DNA from: Candidula unifasciata
Taxonomy: Eukaryota > Mollusca > Gastropoda > Stylommatophora > Geomitridae
Direction: 5' to 3'
DNA length: 64,000 nucleotides
Assembly (NCBI GenBank): GCA_905116865.2
Contig: CAJHNH020002702.1
Location: forward strand, 494,501-558,500
The notes under the pieces were generated by a model, which worked only from the letters and a program-made list of their open reading frames with translations, was not told the DNA's origin and ran no database searches. Of this stretch, positions 54,028 to 64,000 are shown piece by piece. The translations under genes and the position numbers were made by a program. The first letter of the stretch is position 1. Every line of letters begins with the position of its first letter.

Positions 54028-55088
54028 CAGTGTTGCCACTTTTCTTTGACAAAAAACATCCAGAACGGAGTCAAATAATATCTAAACACATCTAAATTTG
54101 CGCGGAAAACATCTAGAAAAAAACATCCAAATGGAAAAAGTCACAATTACATAGCTATTGTTATGACTTACTCTATAGAACCATGTCCTTATCTTCCCTG
54201 ATGTCTGCCTCACAAGATCCACAGGATAAACTTAGCTTAAATAATGAACTTGAAGCTTCAGATCTAAAATGATTCATGTATGCTTTAGCTGTTCTAATTT
54301 CTTTTAATACAGTCAGGGAGCTGATAAGTGTAACAGCATTTCCTACTATCATCAGACATAACTTTATTGTCAAGATAGCATTTAAGATGTCAAATTTAAT
54401 CCTATTTCTTAGGTCAGATTTGATATAATTTATAGCACTGAAAACTCTTTCCACTCATCTGAGTGGGGTAGTATAATGCAGACATGGCACATTTAAAGAG
54501 CTTACAGAATGGACTGTTTGATGAGGCATCTTTAAATTGTCTCACTTCACTCCAAAACGCTTAAGTTTCTGTTTTTTGTTTGTCCATTTAACTAAGTTTA
54601 TTTTGGTTTACTGATATTCTGCTTCCACAGAATCAGTAGCCCCTAAAAATGTCATAACTTTGCAATATTTAGGTATTCCTTTACTGGCTGAAGTATGTTG
54701 CTCACAGAAAAGAGTGAACTGTTTTTCAATACATCTAGATTTTCAGAAAGTGTCTACGTTTGAAACAAATTTAGTAGGATTTACGCGCGCTTTTAATTAA
54801 TCAGAACCGGGGCTGCCAGATATTTGAGAGTAGACCCCAGTGAGAGTTCAAAGTTTAAGTAATCGCAATTGTCACAATGTACGTGCCAGACCAAAACAAA
54901 ATTATTGAAGTAAATTTTTTACACAGTAATTATTAAACGGATACTAAAAGAAGAAAAAATCTATAAAATTTCTGACTCCAAATGAAAACCACTAGAAAAA
55001 CATCTACCATTTAAACGTCAAAAACACCATCTAAATGCAAGGGAAAACATCTAAATCTGAATGTAAAACATCCAAAGTGGCAACACTG
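54028..55088 (-). mobile_element. hAT transposon with degraded transposase
   Basis: Both termini read CAGTGTTGCCACTTT. The 8-mers ACAGTTAC (54020-54027) and ATAGTTAC (55089-55096) are a target duplication with one mismatch. AAAACATCTA-type subterminal repeats are frequent at both ends. The minus strand carries a transposase end at 54173-54454. Confidence 0.88.
54173..54454 (-). pseudogene. hAT transposase C-terminal remnant
   Basis: Reads ERVFSAINYIKSDLRNRI and FDILNAILTIKLCLMIVGN, matching the hAT dimerisation region (E/S-x-x-FS...K..lRNRl). Upstream (54455-54800) the frame is broken many times. Inactive. Confidence 0.75.
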
Positions 55089-55099
55089 ATAGTTACCGT

Positions 55100-55310
55100 G
55101 CCGGAAATCGAACGTGTCACCTCCAGACGGCATCTGCGCATCCCGAAGTAGCTCAGCGCAGTGCACGAACACCGTAGCACCGGCGAGGATCCTGAAATAT
55201 TTTGGGTACCTTTTTAACTCAAAATTTTGCTCGGGCAGAGCCGTTAGGCTAATCTTTTCGATTCCCAACTGCCACAATGGATTTTTAACGTGCGCAGCAA
55301 TACACCATTA
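55100..55310 (-). mobile_element. SINE-C 3' part
   Basis: GGATCCTGAAATATTTTGGG, AAATTTTGCTCGGGCAGAGC and TTCCCAACTGCCACAATGGA match 14380-14520. The 3' end differs (TCGAACGTGTCACCTCCAGA). Confidence 0.75.
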
Positions 55311-55555
55311 TCTTTATTGTCATCATTATCATCAAATCATCATCAATGTCATCATTAATATTGTTGCTGACAACGATGACAATATTAATGCTGGCATTGA
55401 TGATGATTATGACAAAGATGAGAGTAGTGATGATGTTAATGATGATGGTGAAGATTATCTTAATTATGAAGATGATAATAATGATACTGCTATTTATACT
55501 GATCATAATGAAGATAACCATAATTGTTGTGATAACCAATGATAGTGAAAAGCTT
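55306..55555. repeat. (ATC/GAT)n compound microsatellite, left
   Basis: Imperfect ATC/ATT trinucleotides changing polarity to GAT/AAT near 55370. Long Ile/Met- or Asp/Asn-rich frames are artefacts. Confidence 0.92.
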
Positions 55556-55593
55556 TACCATGCAGCTGTAAAGAACTGTTTCAACTTCTAGTA

Positions 55594-55636
55594 GGAGCTG
55601 CTTGGTTTCGAGGCACGGTGTCCGCCACAGTATCAT
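55594..55636 (+). mobile_element. SINE-C head fragment
   Basis: GGAGCTGCTTGGTTTCGAGG and CACGGTGTCCGCCA match the head at 62246; truncated by the trinucleotide array. Confidence 0.65.
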
Positions 55637-55875
55637 CATCACTATCATCATTATCGTCATCATCATAATCGTCATAATCACTGTCATCATCGGCATCTTC
55701 TTCATTGCCGTCATTATTATTTGCATCATCACCATTATTATCAGTTCTTTAAATATTATTATCAGCATCATTCACACAACCTTAACCATCATTATTGTTA
55801 CCATCATCATATCATTGTAATCAGTGTCGCCACTATTATTATCATTATTACCATTGTCATCATCATCATCAAGTG
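55637..55875. repeat. (ATC)n compound microsatellite, right
   Basis: Imperfect ATC/ATT repeats, single polarity. Confidence 0.92.
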
Positions 55876-55949
55876 CCTCGACAATTGGCTGTGACTCGTA
55901 CATGTCCACATGTTGATAGCTCTTACAACATTATGGAGGTCAAAGAATA

Positions 55950-56575
55950 TTGAATGTTGAATTAAGAATCGACATCACAGAACTCGGGACACTCCTGTAA
56001 GCGCTCCGTCCCCATCTTCAGCAGCAAGCGCAGAGTTAAAATTCCGATGCTACCAGTAACAGTCTGATTGTATATACGTCTCGCCTCTCCCCCGAGTTGA
56101 GTGACTGACTGACTTTTTACCCCACTAGGACATCACACAAGCGATAAACACCCGATGACACAAAGTGCCACCATGCGGACGAAGATCGCCGTGGAGAGGT
56201 CCCAGAAACCGCGTTCAGACAATTGGCCATATCCATGGCCTGCCTATATTGCGGCCCCTGGCATGAAACCAGGGTGGGGCTTCAAATAACAAAAAATTTC
56301 GTTCTAAAAAGGACGAAACACCTATTGCTAGGTCACAACTCTCCCCTGAGTTTCGAGCGTCGGCCAGATCCCCTTGTAACTTCTCGAAGTGCCATTCTCC
56401 TCAGACCGTAAGAATATGTCTGTTCCTCGGCACTGTTCACTCGCTCCCAAAAGGCCCTCACCACATCCAGCTTGTTATATATCAGTTCACCACCAATTGG
56501 TACAGAACCGGCCAATCTATACGCCTACTCATTTCCCAACACACCGGCGTGACTTGGAGAAAATGGTGGTCAAAG
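55950..56575 (-). mobile_element. LINE-epsilon 3' fragment split by SINE-F
   Basis: Parts at 55950-56098 and 56339-56575. The right part encodes MAGSVPIGGELIYNKLDVVR and, upstream, SPSHAGVLGNE-like residues (minus strand). Confidence 0.85.
56099..56338 (+). mobile_element. SINE-F inserted in LINE-epsilon
   Basis: Bounded by CTCTCCCCCGAGTT (56085-56098) and CTCTCCCCTGAGTT (56339-56352), a 14-bp duplication with one mismatch. Contains GACACAAAGTGCCACCATGC and GGTGGGGCTTCAAATAA, shared with 22170-22375. Confidence 0.9.
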
Positions 56576-56579
56576 AATA

Positions 56580-57390
56580 GATATACTGGGTTGGTTCCCT
56601 TTAATATGTCCGTTGAACAGAATAGCCAAATTCACTGGATGACAGAGTCAAGGGTGTGAACAACCATAAATTGGGGGAAAAGCGTAGGGATTCCGAATGA
56701 GAACTACGGTTTTCATGCTTGCATAAAGTACTTTCGTGGAGATGGTGAACGTGTAGGCTGAAGGTTAGACTCGGTTCACTCAGTCGACAGGGTCAGACAG
56801 TCCATCGTTAAGAGTCCAACGGAGCAAAAGCACTGTCTATAGCGGTCATTACTGAAAGGCGACATTTCGGATTTCTGCGGTGGTGTTGGTACTAGCTAGG
56901 TGTTGCCATGTTCGCACTGTCTGTGTCTGTATTTAAAAAAAAAAAAAAAGTATGTCCGCCTGTTGATTTCCCAACACACCGGCGTCTCAGGTGAGAAAAT
57001 CCAGACAAATACTCCTCACCCGTGACAGGAGGAATGTTTAGGGGAAGTAAAGACAAGAATTGCTTAAATTATTTACCTATTAGAGAAAGTTTTCTCATTT
57101 ATAGACAACGTTACTTATTACTTTTATTCATGGAAAAAAATTCCGATCACTTATTTTTTCCTGCAGTGTGTGTGCGCGTGCGCGCGACGGCGTGCGTGAC
57201 ATAACATGGGACATTAGGTCCCTTCTTCTAATTTGTTTTTAAAATTGCGTACACGTTTCAATGAGCAAATAAACAGCAGAATGATAACCTTCACACATCT
57301 CCAACATAACCATCTGTTGACAGTGTTATGAGAAACACATATAAAGGTTCCCCTATCTTAACAGACAGTAACTTTTTGCTTGAACCACTA
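56580..57390. other. unassigned intergenic sequence
   Basis: A second tiny LINE-epsilon piece (TTTCCCAACACACCGGCGTC) lies at about 56960. TGTGTGCGCGTGCGCGCG occurs near 57170. No gene recognised. Confidence 0.4.
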
Positions 57391-57399
57391 ATGCATAGA

Positions 57400-57747
57400 C
57401 ATGACAGGGCCTCAGTCACGTGCCAATTGCGCACTTCCGAGGATTATAACTCCACCGCTCACGTGGCATGTATTGGGGCTAAACTAGATGGCTAGGACTC
57501 AGGAGCAAATAAAATGAAGGAAGCTCTAGGAGATGCGGTAGCTGCTGCTCGTGAGTCCCGGCCATCTAGTTTAGCCCCAATCTAATCCACGCATAGCGGC
57601 GTAGGAGATACATCAGCGGTGACGGAAGTCGCCGAAAGTGCGCAATTTAAGTCGCCGGTTGTTTGCAAATGACATGTGACTGAGGCCTTGCTAGGGGATA
57701 TTTTTCCGGCTCGATAATTTAGGACCGTTATTCGGAGGATAGCCTGA
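57400..57747. mobile_element. foldback element, GGCTATCC family, copy 3 (left end lost)
   Basis: Shares GGGCCTCAGTCACGTGCCAA, the central hairpin GATGGCTAGGACTCAGGAGC / GCTCGTGAGTCCCGGCCATC and the right end CCGTTATTCGGAGGATAGCC with copies 1 and 2. The left terminus is missing. Confidence 0.82.
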
Positions 57748-57987
57748 TTTTCTTATCTGTGGTCGTTTTCTTCCCGCAGATTTCTTTATACACCTGATGT
57801 AAAGGTCCTTTTTTTGTGTGTGGGTCGCCTTTGTTGCAGCATTCTTGAGTGCGCTTGGCCCCTCTCCCTCAGCTTCTGTTTGAATGCTGCCTCATCGTCG
57901 TCCACGCCAGGGGGTGGTGGCCCCCAACTCTGCGTGGTTAAGAAAAGAATAGTAATTTTCTGCACACATCCCCTTTTTCAGTTTAGA

Positions 57988-58265
57988 CTCCTTGTTCTTC
58001 TTTGTTCACCGGCTGTAAACTCCGGCAGAAAGTCCTAGTTCTAGTTGTTCATCCATTTGGACTTTGGCTTTGTGCCAGGACCTGAGTTTTGCGTGTACAT
58101 CCGTTTAACTGGCTTATTTTTGTGCAGTTGGTTATTCCTCGCCGCTCGGGCAGATGCACTCGGACTTCGAAAAAAGTCCACAGTTAGTCGACTCCTACGA
58201 CATGCTTGATGGGAAGGTAGTGGGTCTATTTTTGTTTTCCATACAATGGGGCCCCGGAACCCCTT
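57988..58265 (-). mobile_element. SINE-E, nearly full length
   Basis: CACCGGCTGTAAACTCCGGC, GATGCACTCGGACTTCGAAA, ACAATGGGGCCCCGGAACCC. Confidence 0.88.
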
Positions 58266-58509
58266 GTTCTAAATCGTGTGTAGGTGAGGCTTCACTAACG
58301 AAAAAAGGGTGATGATATTCCAGCTTGCCTGAGCTCCAGGCACCTTATGCAACTGCTCATCACCAAGTCAGTAGGGAATTATTTTCTTGGCCCACGAAGT
58401 CTAAACAAGTAATGTTTTATCTTCCGCCGTTACATGTGAGGGGAGAAAAGCTATCTCCCTCTGTTGCTTCGTCAAATTTGAAGGCAGAGAAGTACTACGG
58501 TTAGGAAGA

Positions 58510-59215
58510 ATGTTCTAGAAAAGTCTGTCCAAATTGGTGGTCCAAAGGAACAAAATTAATTCTTTCAGTATAGGATTTTTTAGACTAGAGCAGTATGTCC
58601 CAGTTGGTGGTCCACAGAACACATTTAATTCTTTTAGTGTAGGATGTTCTAGACTAGAGCAGTCTGTCCCGGTTGGTGGTCCACAGAACCAGGGGGTCCG
58701 CAAAACAAATTAAATTTTTTCAGTAAAGAATGTTCTAGACTAGAGCAGTATGTCCCAGTTGGTGGTCCACAGAACAAATTTAATCCTTTCAGTATAGAAT
58801 GTTCTAGACTAGAGCAGTATTTCCCAGCTGGTGGTCCACAGAACCAGGGGGTCCGCAAAACAAATTTAATCCTGTCAGTATAGAATGTTCTAGACTAGAG
58901 CAGTATGTCCCAGTTGGTGGTCCACATAATCTTGGGGTCCGCAAAACAAATTTAATCCTGTCAGTATAGAATGTTCTAGACTAGAGCAGTATTTCCCAGC
59001 TGGTGGTCCACAGAACCAGGGGGTCCACAGAACAAATTTAATCCTTTCAGTATAGAATGTTCTAGACTAGAGCAGTATGTCCCAGTTGGTGGTCCACATA
59101 ATCTTGGGGTCCGCAAAACAAATTTAATTCTTTCAGTAAAGAATGTTCTAGAGCAGCTGTCCCAGCTGGTGGTCCACAGAACACTGGGCTCCGTGAAACA
59201 GATTAAACTCTTTCA
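58510..59215. repeat. tandem array built from hAT-like ends (~9 units)
   Basis: Units of about 60-95 bp, each with TTCTAGACTAGAGCAGTATG, TCCCAGTTGGTGGTCCACAG and often a GGGGTCCGCAAAACAAATTT extension. CAGTATTTCCCAGCTGGTGG looks like a hAT terminus. Two unit lengths alternate. Confidence 0.85.
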
Positions 59216-60300
59216 GTACTAGGGACCTTGACATGCGTTTACTGGTTACCAGCTCTTTTATCCCCCTAGAAAAAAGGTGCTGGTACTGAAATTAAAAAGT
59301 CCCTGCTGGTTACTCTTTACCTCCTGTGCTTTTCTGAACCCATTATTCCTCTTCCTGTCGGCAATGTAGTCAGTTGCTACCCATCAATCATCCTTAGCCG
59401 CACAGGGTTACACCTGGGTGGTGTAGCTGTTACAGGCACACTATAAATTCTTACAAGGTTGAACATCTGTATGTCTTGTTGGTGTGCCTTTCAGACTGAG
59501 ATTTTTCACCAGATTGAGATATTCCAATTTAGACCCATTGCCAGATGTCCTGTCATTAAATACAACACTAAGATCAGGCTTGTACATGCATACATAGGCG
59601 ACGTAGCCTTTGGGCTCAGGCGACCTGAGCCCCCCCCCCCCCCCCCCCCCCCACCACAATTTTGTACTACAAAGACATCCCCTCTTTAATCATGTACAGA
59701 AATTTTCTTTAAAAGCATTTGTTTACATATTTCATATTATTCAAGTATTTTATTTATAAGTATTTGCCATTCAGCACATTAATAACAAATTTGTTGAACT
59801 GCAAATAAATGAAGTAATCTAAAATATATACTTTAAAAGATAACTTCTATACACAGTTCAAGACGGCATCTTAGCAACCTTCCAAAATTACTGAATGGCA
59901 AAGGGGCTCAGACTAATTTCTTTTGTGTGGGAGCAATCACTCAAGGACCTAACCCCATCTCGATTATTTACCTAGGAAATTTGTAAGACGGGGTGTGGTG
60001 GTGGCTGAGTTATTCCCCCACCCCCATATTTTTTTGTGGCAGCGAACAAGTTAAAAGCTGCAAGTATCAATAAAACAATTGCAAGCACCAGTAGTATCTC
60101 TGTTGATTACTGCGGACATAGTTTGTCAATCGAGTACATCCAGCAGAATATTCAGGAACTTAAAGAGCACAAGACTAAGCTGAGTGTCTTCCTACGCACG
60201 CAAGGAGTGTAAACCTGGCAATGGAGATGTTTCAGCTGAAGAACTTAAAGGCGGTAAAACAGCTGACTGGACCCACAGTGCTGCCAGTCGAGGTATGGTC
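59216..60300. other. unassigned intergenic sequence with poly-C (59630-59652)
   Basis: Contains a 23-base C tract after GCTCAGGCGACCTGAGC, itself a near-palindrome. No gene recognised. Confidence 0.45.
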
Positions 60301-60302
60301 CT

Positions 60303-60660
60303 TCTTCTTCTGTGTTTATCGGCTGTAAACTCTGGCAGAAAGTTCTGGTTGTTCGTTCACCTCTGAACTTTGGTCTTCTTCCAGAACCTGAGCTATATTT
60401 ACACATCCATTTTACAGATTTAGCTTTTGTATATGCAGACTGATGGTTCCTCACCTCTCAGGCAGATGCAGATGGGAAACACCCATAATTAGTCATAATT
60501 AATTACATGCTTGTAAGGGGTTCATGGGTCTATCCTCCCTCCTCCCACTACAATGAGGCTCCAGAACTCATATACAGAAATGTGGATTCAAAACCAAGCC
60601 TTTTGGGTTGTCAAGCAAGTGTCTACCCACTGTGTTGCATGCTCTTCAATGAGGCAAATA
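60303..60660 (-). mobile_element. SINE-E with tRNA head
   Basis: From antisense tail TCTTCTTCTGTGTTTATCGG to the body end, then the head in reverse at 60570-60660 (CACAGTGGGTAGACACTTGC, TTTTGAATCCACA). This copy shows the head-body order of the family and fixes its orientation. Confidence 0.85.
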
Positions 60661-60729
60661 ATTCTGTATTGTTCTGTGTATAAAATGACTCCTATTTTGT
60701 TAGCATAAAACTAAGAAATAAATATGTGC

Positions 60730-60830
60730 ACAAAAAAACTCAAGTTTTGGCACAAGACTAACGTCCAGAATTGGACGAACAACTAGAACTTTCTGCCAGA
60801 GTTTAGAGATGGTGAATGCGAGGAGAAGAA
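60730..60830 (+). mobile_element. SINE-E 3' fragment
   Basis: AACTCAAGTTTTGGCACAAG to GGTGAATGCGAGGAGAAGAA. Confidence 0.8.
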
Positions 60831-62245
60831 ATAAAAAGGGGGAGTGGGGGGTCATCTGATTTTTTAATATTTAGAACTGAAAAATTAAGTTAATTTATTC
60901 AGAGATGAACATGAAACGAAAATTGATAATATAATACTGATGAAATAATGTTTAATGATGAATTCTAAATTTTATATCAAACATAAAAGGAATGAGTAGT
61001 ATAACATACAAACAAACAGCTGGCGAACACTTATCAACAAGCTAACATGCATGCTATCTGCCGGCATCAAGATAATTAATTTGGCTGATATTTTTGTTGT
61101 GCTCTATTAAACCAATCTCAATTCTGTGAGGACCTTGTAACCCACTGGGTGGTTTATTGTTCACATTGACCACATTCAGAACTCATCAGAGACCTCTTAA
61201 GTTGTTAGAAAAAATGTACAAGCAAGTCTCTTAAAGCTTTCGGATGCGCCTTAATATTTTCCGCTGTTTTCCTTTGTCCTCTTCAATAATGTAAATGAAA
61301 TGAGTCTTAGTCGGGGTTTCAACTTCACTGCAATTGAGTTTACCCGTACTTGCTCCGTTCCTTAGCCAGTGCAAATCAACCGAAATGTTCCTGTCTCATT
61401 TGAAAAACAGGTGAACAAACAATTAGTCCTGGAACAATCCAGAAATATGTGCACACAGTAAATGCTTATGGCAGTTGCTAGAGGCGCCAAAGCCAACAGT
61501 CGCCACCAGAAATGCAGTTTGTCATTGATGGAAGTAGTTGGGCAGGATAAGTTGCCTATACACACGTAGAATTATCACAAAAAGTAGACTAAACCGTAGA
61601 CTACAGTCCATATATGGAAACTGCATTAGCAAAGCACTGTCAGAAACAATAAGACTTTGAAACTTATTATTCTGCCATGCCTAATTCCCCATTTTAGAAC
61701 GGAAGTCAATGTAAATGAAATAAAACTGGGCAACATAATAATAAATAACGGAACACAATTAAATTGCCAACAAGAGGTCAAATGATCAGAAAACTCGCAG
61801 GAGAATTGCCAAGACATCACAATGTTACTACTATGAAAATTCACTGTGAAGTGACTTTATATTGCTCTATCAGTGTGTCTCCTCCAGGCTGCTACCTACA
61901 GATTCACCACCCTGAAATAAAAAAAATCTCAGTCTGGATGGCAGACCCCAGCTGCCTCATTCAACCTCGAAAGAAATTATAATTAGGGCACCTGTATTGG
62001 CTATTTGAGCTTGTTGTAACCTGCAATTCTGTGTGTGTGCAATCCTCATTGACAAACCTGCCTCTCATATGCTTCAAACAGGTTTCAGAAATTCTTGAAG
62101 CCTTCAGAATGAGCAAGAAACGACTCCTGTGTGCAGTTCTCAAAAATCGCTGTGACAGTCACTTTCAGGAAGGGCACATGACAGGTGCATTCCCTTTCAT
62201 TATCTTCATAAATTTGGAGCTAGTTGTTTCTTAATCTTTAATTTC
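60831..62245. other. unassigned; between repeats and POP1
   Basis: AT-rich with short frames; none recognisable. Confidence 0.4.
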
Positions 62246-62600
62246 GGGGGCTGCTTAGTCTCAAGGCATGGTGTCCACCTCGAGTGCTAGAGGTTCCAGG
62301 TTCAATCCCTGCTGAGGGCTGGGATTTTTTCATATGGAATAGGACTTCTAATAATTTCCCCTGGTCTCTGTGTAGTGAGATCGGAGACCTATGTTTATTG
62401 TTGCACATGTAAAAAATCCCTTGGCAGTTGGAAATAAAAAAAGAATAGCCTAACAGAGCTGCCCAGACAAAATTTTGAGTTTAAAATCTACCCAAAGTAT
62501 TTCAGGATCCTCGCTGGTGCACTGTGCTGAGCTTCTTTGGACTCAGACTTGAGTAAGCAGAGGGAACGGAGCACTTATGATGGGTTACTACTCGTGTTGC
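62246..62600 (+). mobile_element. SINE-C, nearly full length
   Basis: Head GGGGGCTGCTTAGTCTCAAG, B box GGTTCAATCCCTGC, body AAAAATCCCTTGGCAGTTGG, ACCCAAAGTATTTCAGGATC, end GGACTCAGACTTGAGTAAGC. Confidence 0.88.
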
Positions 62601-62984
62601 ATGATGTTGATGCGTTGTTTAAAACCTCAAAATCTTCAATTTCAATCAATTTTTATTTATTCTCTAGGAACAGCCACAGAATATTTAAAGACCAGAGGAG
62701 AACCATTCAGGTACTGCTGATTTCGCAAGTCCTCTAATTTTAAATTCTTTGAGCGTAGACAAAAAAGGAAATATCTTTCTCAATGGTTTAAGGTATATTT
62801 CAACAACTAGATACACTTGTTATTAATATAAAATATAATTTCCCATAGTCTAAAATGCTCACAATTTCAGAAAAATTTTATACAGACTGAAATATAAGGA
62901 TCAAAATTTACTGCTGCTGGAAGGAGTAATCCAGAGGCTGTAGTAAGTGAAGACCGGCTACAGTAAAATTTAATTCACAACGAA

Positions 62985-63370
62985 TACTCACAAAGTAAGG
63001 TCAATGTAATAGTTTTCCAAGATACCTTAATTATGCAGCTACAGTAACAAATTATGACGACACAGACATAACAGATTACTTTCCTAAGATGCTTTAATTT
63101 TGCAGCAAAAGTTAACAGAAACAATAAAACAGTTTCTCAAGATAAATAAAAAAATCCACTTACAGATAAACAACTGAATGCTAGAGAAAAAAAGAAACAA
63201 GGGAATAGTTTGCAAGGATGTCATAATCCGCTTGCTACAGTCAATAAAAATGCTACAGATAGATACAATAACAAGGTTTTCCAAGATGGCTTAACTTCGC
63301 AGCTACAATGAGTAATATGAATGCTAAAGACATAGACGCAGAATCGCTTCCCAAGATATACTAATAAGTG
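62985..63370. repeat. degenerate ~70-bp tandem repeat downstream of POP1
   Basis: TTTTCCAAGATACCTTAATT ATGCAGCTACAGTAAC-like units recur about five times (63015, 63080, 63135, 63275, 63345) with much decay. It lies within 440 bp of the POP1 stop, so possibly in its 3' UTR. Confidence 0.6.
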
Positions 63371-63424
63371 ACATAAAAGAATATGGAAGTTTTAACTTTG
63401 CCATTTAAGAGAAGATTCATTTTT

Positions 63425-64000
63425 TTAGACTACGATTGAAAGTGATGCAAATCTGTATTGAAATGATGTTGGGTTTCTAAACAACACCAAATATGTTTTC
63501 CTCTGACCCTGCTGTTCCAGCAAGTGCAACAAAGCTGCCAAAGAACAGAATCCTAGTCCAGTACCATGACCTCTCCCAAAGTCAAAGTCACCATTTCGGA
63601 CAAAACCACATACCATCCGTGAATTGTGACCAAGCAATTTAACATCTCTAGCATCTCTTAAGTTCATTTCATTTTTAATATTAGGATCCGCTTCAGGTTC
63701 CTTTGTATTTTTGGTCTCTTCTGCAGTTCTTGAAGGTTCTTTAAAATCTCTACTTGTAGGCAAACTTTGAATATTTGCATTTTTACTGCCTTTGCCTCTT
63801 TTCTTCTTCTTTCTCAACTGGAGTCTAACCTTTCTTTCTTCTTTTCGTACTGGTGCTTCTGGATCTATATGCTTTTTCTCTTCTGGGCCTCCAAAGCTCT
63901 TATCCTTCTCAAGTTTGATAAAATCTTCAAGGGTGGGCAAGCAAATGTGACCAAATGCTTTTGGTACACCACGATGACGAATGCTCAAAAGAACAGGCAC
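63425..64000 (-). CDS. POP1: POP1, RNase P/MRP protein subunit, C-terminal part (partial)
   Basis: The frame is open from the window edge to TAA at 63427-63425, 191 residues, so the N-terminal and middle parts lie outside. POP1 is the largest protein of nuclear RNase P (pre-tRNA 5' processing) and RNase MRP (rRNA processing), binding the RNA in the nucleolus. Recognisable C-terminal features: GHICLPTLEDFIKLEKDKS, a GPEEKKHIDP step, a lysine-rich stretch (LRKKKKRGKGSK), then CGFVRNGDFDFGRGHG and GLGFCSLAALLHLLE, and the end FRNPTSFQYRFASLSIVV. These match the order at the end of animal POP1 (GFVT.GDFS...LGFVSL.GLL...SLQYRFA). No intron is evident in this part. Confidence 0.93.
   Translation of the reverse strand: MPVLLSIRHRGVPKAFGHICLPTLEDFIKLEKDKSFGGPEEKKHIDPEAPVRKEERKVRLQLRKKKKRGKGSKNANIQSLPTSRDFKEPSRTAEETKNTKEPEADPNIKNEMNLRDARDVKLLGHNSRMVCGFVRNGDFDFGRGHGTGLGFCSLAALLHLLEQQGQRKTYLVLFRNPTSFQYRFASLSIVV

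Noticed and set aside
55285..55820. Ile/Met-rich and Asp/Asn-rich frames on both strands
   Set aside because: Translation of the ATC/GAT microsatellite.

Overview
The window looks like metazoan nuclear DNA: spliced genes with GT-AG introns and conserved phases, poly-C2H2 zinc-finger proteins, dense SINE/LINE/hAT remnants, minisatellites and long homopolymers. A mollusc, probably a gastropod, fits the repeat types best. That is inference; nothing here fixes the species. All three protein-coding genes I can support lie on the minus strand.

Layout. Zinc-finger gene A spans about 6.3-16.4 kb and has a 13-finger last exon (6280-7787) plus three small upstream coding exons. Zinc-finger gene B spans 29.2-50.1 kb and has a last exon with 29 finger units (29201-31935), two of them degenerate, plus seven small upstream exons. 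All splice phases agree, giving an open model of 1106 codons plus stop. A and B share a distinctive acidic/Met-rich penultimate-type exon (10183-10297 in A, 38482-38617 in B) and the same phase-1 entry into the finger exon, so they are tandem paralogues. At the right edge (63425-64000) lies the last exon of POP1, a protein subunit of RNase P and RNase MRP.

Everything else is mostly repeats. There are three LINE insertions with target-site duplications: LINE-alpha (3284-5047), LINE-beta (22416-24114) and LINE-gamma (26589-27871). LINE-delta and LINE-epsilon occur as older fragments. At least six tRNA-headed SINE families are present (A, C, D, E, F, H). DNA transposons include several hAT elements with 8-bp target duplications. 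One at 5244-5447 looks like a SPIN (Space Invader) element. Others are a pogo-like MITE, piggyBac-like MITEs and a foldback family with GGCTATCC termini clustered at 51.5-53.2 kb. Minisatellites have periods of 21, 22, 26, 48 and 81 bp, several seeded or split by mobile elements.

Functionally, A and B are likely nuclear sequence-specific DNA-binding proteins of a lineage-specific family without KRAB, BTB or ZAD domains. Their introns are loaded with mobile elements, so a role in element control is a reasonable but untested idea. POP1 is an unrelated housekeeping neighbour. Exon models come from reading splice signals and phases by eye; no transcript evidence was available.
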